Origin: Spirochaetaceae bacterium
Lineage (GTDB): Bacteria; Spirochaetota; Spirochaetia; DSM-27196; PXBQ01
NCBI GenBank assembly: GCA_003566875.1
Contig: PXBQ01000516.1
Coordinates: 1 to 7,272, forward strand
Direction: 5' to 3'
Length of the DNA stretch: 7,272 nt
The position numbers were made by a program, and so were the translations under genes. The notes beneath the pieces were generated by a model. That model made no database searches. It had not been told where the DNA came from and was given only the letters and a program-made list of their open reading frames with translations. Numbering within the stretch: the stretch's first letter is position 1; each line of letters opens with the position of its first letter. Positions 5,811-7,272 of the stretch are shown here, piece after piece.

Positions 5811-7272
5811 CTACCGTTTTGGACGGAGCGCGGAGGGGTTTACCCCGTATTTCTGTCGGAACACCCGTGTGAACGTCGCCTGCGACGAGTAACCCGACGC
5901 GGTTGCGACGCTTTTGAGCGGCAGATCGGATTGTTGCAGGAGCTTTCCGGCGTGTTCGAGCCTGAGGTTTTGCACGTACGAGTGGTAGTTCACGCGAAGC
6001 TGTTCCTTGAAGAATCGCGAGAGATACTTGTCGTTAACTCCAAAATGCGTGGCGACCGCGACCAGAGAGAGGTTTGGATCTGCGAAGTTTTCATCCAGGT
6101 AGCGCGCGACGTCGGTCTCCCGGAGCCCCGCGTACCGATTCCTGTTCGCCTCCCGATATACGGCCATCGCGTCCGAGCAGATCCTTCGAAAGGCCTCAAA
6201 AAACCGGTTCCACTCGGACGGCAGGTACTCCTGCGCGACAAAATCTATCAGCGTCTCTTGCACCGCGGGGTCGAGGTCACGCGTCGACGTGAGCATCTTG
6301 ATCGCGGTTCCCTTGAGTTCATGAATCAGCACCGAGATCATCATCGGTCTCACCGAACGGTTGACCGTGTTCTCTTCATCGAGCGTGCGTAGGACCTTCT
6401 GCAGCGCCTTCTCGTCCCCCGATCGCACGGCGTTCAGGATGCGTATCTCGAGATCGATCGGGTAGTAGTGATTCGAGGTGTCCTGCACCAGCAGCGCAAA
6501 CTCAATGAACGCGTCGGTCGCCTCGACCGAGACGCGCGCGAGGCCAGCTACGGCCTGATCGTACGAGTTTCGCAGCCGTGATGCGCGCGTGACCGGGATC
6601 CCGATGCCGAGGTAGATGTCCTCCTCCAGCGTCGCCTTCAGCTCATCGTGCGCGGACCTCAGTTGCACGACAAACCGCGAGTAGTAGACCGCCTTGTCGC
6701 GCTCTGGTGACCCGTGGATGTACGCGATCCGGTCCGATCCCTGCAGGAGGAAGTAGAGCTTGCCGTCGACGTGTTTCTCGAGAATCTCGCCGATCACCTT
6801 GGTCTTGACGAGAAACTCGCCGTAAAAGTCCCGAGCCACTCGTTCGGCCATCGGCGAGAGGCTGATCACAAAGCAGCAGTGACACGAACCCAACTCGATC
6901 CGGCCGTCGGCGAGCAGAGTCGCGAGTTCGTCGTCATTCATCCGGATCCCGGCGATGAGACTCTCCATCAGGAGCGAGTTGATGACCGGCCGCTGTCGAT
7001 CGACCTCGTCCTGCAGCCGGCGTCTGTCGCCGACAAGACCATCGACCGAGTCCTGGAGGTAGCGAAGACCGGTCGTGTTCGAAGGCACCCCGCCCGTCGT
7101 GGTCCCGAGCGCCCTCATCATCGCACGGATCGGGCGCGTACCCCGCGCGCTAAAGATAATGATGAGCGCCGAGTTCAGCGCAAGCAGCACGATGACCGTG
7201 ACACTCGTCGCGTTCCGCACGTACGCGGTACGTTCGCGGATGTTCTGTGGACTGAGAAACACGTCGATGCTC
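5811..7272 (-). CDS. Membrane-anchored AraC-family transcriptional regulator, YesN-like (5' end outside window)
   Basis: The C-terminal 486 residues are present; the frame stays open to the window edge, and an apparent GTG start at 7262 is only an internal Val codon. The visible part begins at the end of a likely extracytoplasmic sensor and has one membrane span (about 21-40, VTVIVLLALNSALIIIF). This is followed by a HAMP-like SARGTRPIRAMMRAL and a coiled segment rich in charged residues (about 70-95). A central YesN-type domain (about 125-260) carries a CHCC cluster at 130-133 and LGIGIP. The C-terminal AraC DNA-binding domain (385-486) has two helix-turn-helices, around LSLVAVATHFGVNDKYLSRF and LPLKSVATASGYSSQATFTR, and ends in the usual FRQKYGVNPSALR. 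Regulators of this build sense extracellular sugars and control the adjacent importer. The gene is co-directional with the transporter and has no terminator after it, so read-through is possible. Confidence 0.9.
   Translation of the reverse strand, partial: SIDVFLSPQNIRERTAYVRNATSVTVIVLLALNSALIIIFSARGTRPIRAMMRALGTTTGGVPSNTTGLRYLQDSVDGLVGDRRRLQDEVDRQRPVINSLLMESLIAGIRMNDDELATLLADGRIELGSCHCCFVISLSPMAERVARDFYGEFLVKTKVIGEILEKHVDGKLYFLLQGSDRIAYIHGSPERDKAVYYSRFVVQLRSAHDELKATLEEDIYLGIGIPVTRASRLRNSYDQAVAGLARVSVEATDAFIEFALLVQDTSNHYYPIDLEIRILNAVRSGDEKALQKVLRTLDEENTVNRSVRPMMISVLIHELKGTAIKMLTSTRDLDPAVQETLIDFVAQEYLPSEWNRFFEAFRRICSDAMAVYREANRNRYAGLRETDVARYLDENFADPNLSLVAVATHFGVNDKYLSRFFKEQLRVNYHSYVQNLRLEHAGKLLQQSDLPLKSVATASGYSSQATFTRVFRQKYGVNPSALRPKR

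Noticed and set aside
1..7272. Possible CRISPR, tRNA/rRNA, insertion sequence, toxin-antitoxin or defence genes
   Set aside because: No regular repeat-spacer array, no tRNA- or rRNA-like segment, no transposase motif and no small paired genes were seen; all coding space is explained by the sugar-uptake operon.

Overview
The window reads as one compact carbohydrate-utilisation locus transcribed on the minus strand. In transcription order it holds a membrane-anchored AraC-family regulator (truncated by the right window edge), two ABC-importer permeases, the matching extracellular solute-binding protein, an SDR oxidoreductase of the D-mannonate/D-fructuronate type, and a shortened uronate-isomerase-like protein. 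The two enzymes point to uronic-acid catabolism. The importer belongs to the LplB/YtcP/LplA type of CUT1 sugar transporter, so the likely cargo is a uronate or an oligosaccharide containing uronic acid. This substrate is an inference from gene neighbours; no sequence motif reads it out.

Organism: base composition is GC-rich (clearly above half by eye). The binding protein has a signal peptide but no lipobox cysteine, which is unusual for a Gram-positive host and suits a periplasmic protein of a diderm. Together with the YesN-like membrane AraC regulator and the LplB/YtcP transporter, this suggests a spirochaete of the Spirochaeta type. That assignment is tentative, and a GC-rich Firmicute is the main alternative.

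Layout from right to left: regulator 5811-7272; a 141-base gap (5670-5810) with a possible promoter and a set of imperfect repeats; permease 1 (4710-5669) overlapping permease 2 (3823-4713) by a GTGA junction; a short gap with a hairpin and a strong ribosome binding site; the binding protein (2178-3767); a gap with a good intrinsic terminator followed by a 17-base palindrome; the SDR (1243-2088) overlapping the isomerase-like gene (68-1246) by an ATGA junction; and at the far left a short stretch that may be the end of a convergent plus-strand gene.

How it could work: the regulator senses a ligand outside the membrane through a part beyond the window and activates the transporter genes through repeats near their promoter. 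The importer brings in the sugar using an ATPase encoded elsewhere. The isomerase and SDR carry out the first two uronate steps (aldo- to ketouronate, then reduction to an aldonate). The mannonate dehydratase needed next is not in the window. The terminator between binding protein and SDR suggests that the enzymes are made at a lower level than the transporter or from a separately controlled transcript. I see no defence system, mobile element, CRISPR array or RNA gene, and nothing that I would call a previously undescribed system.
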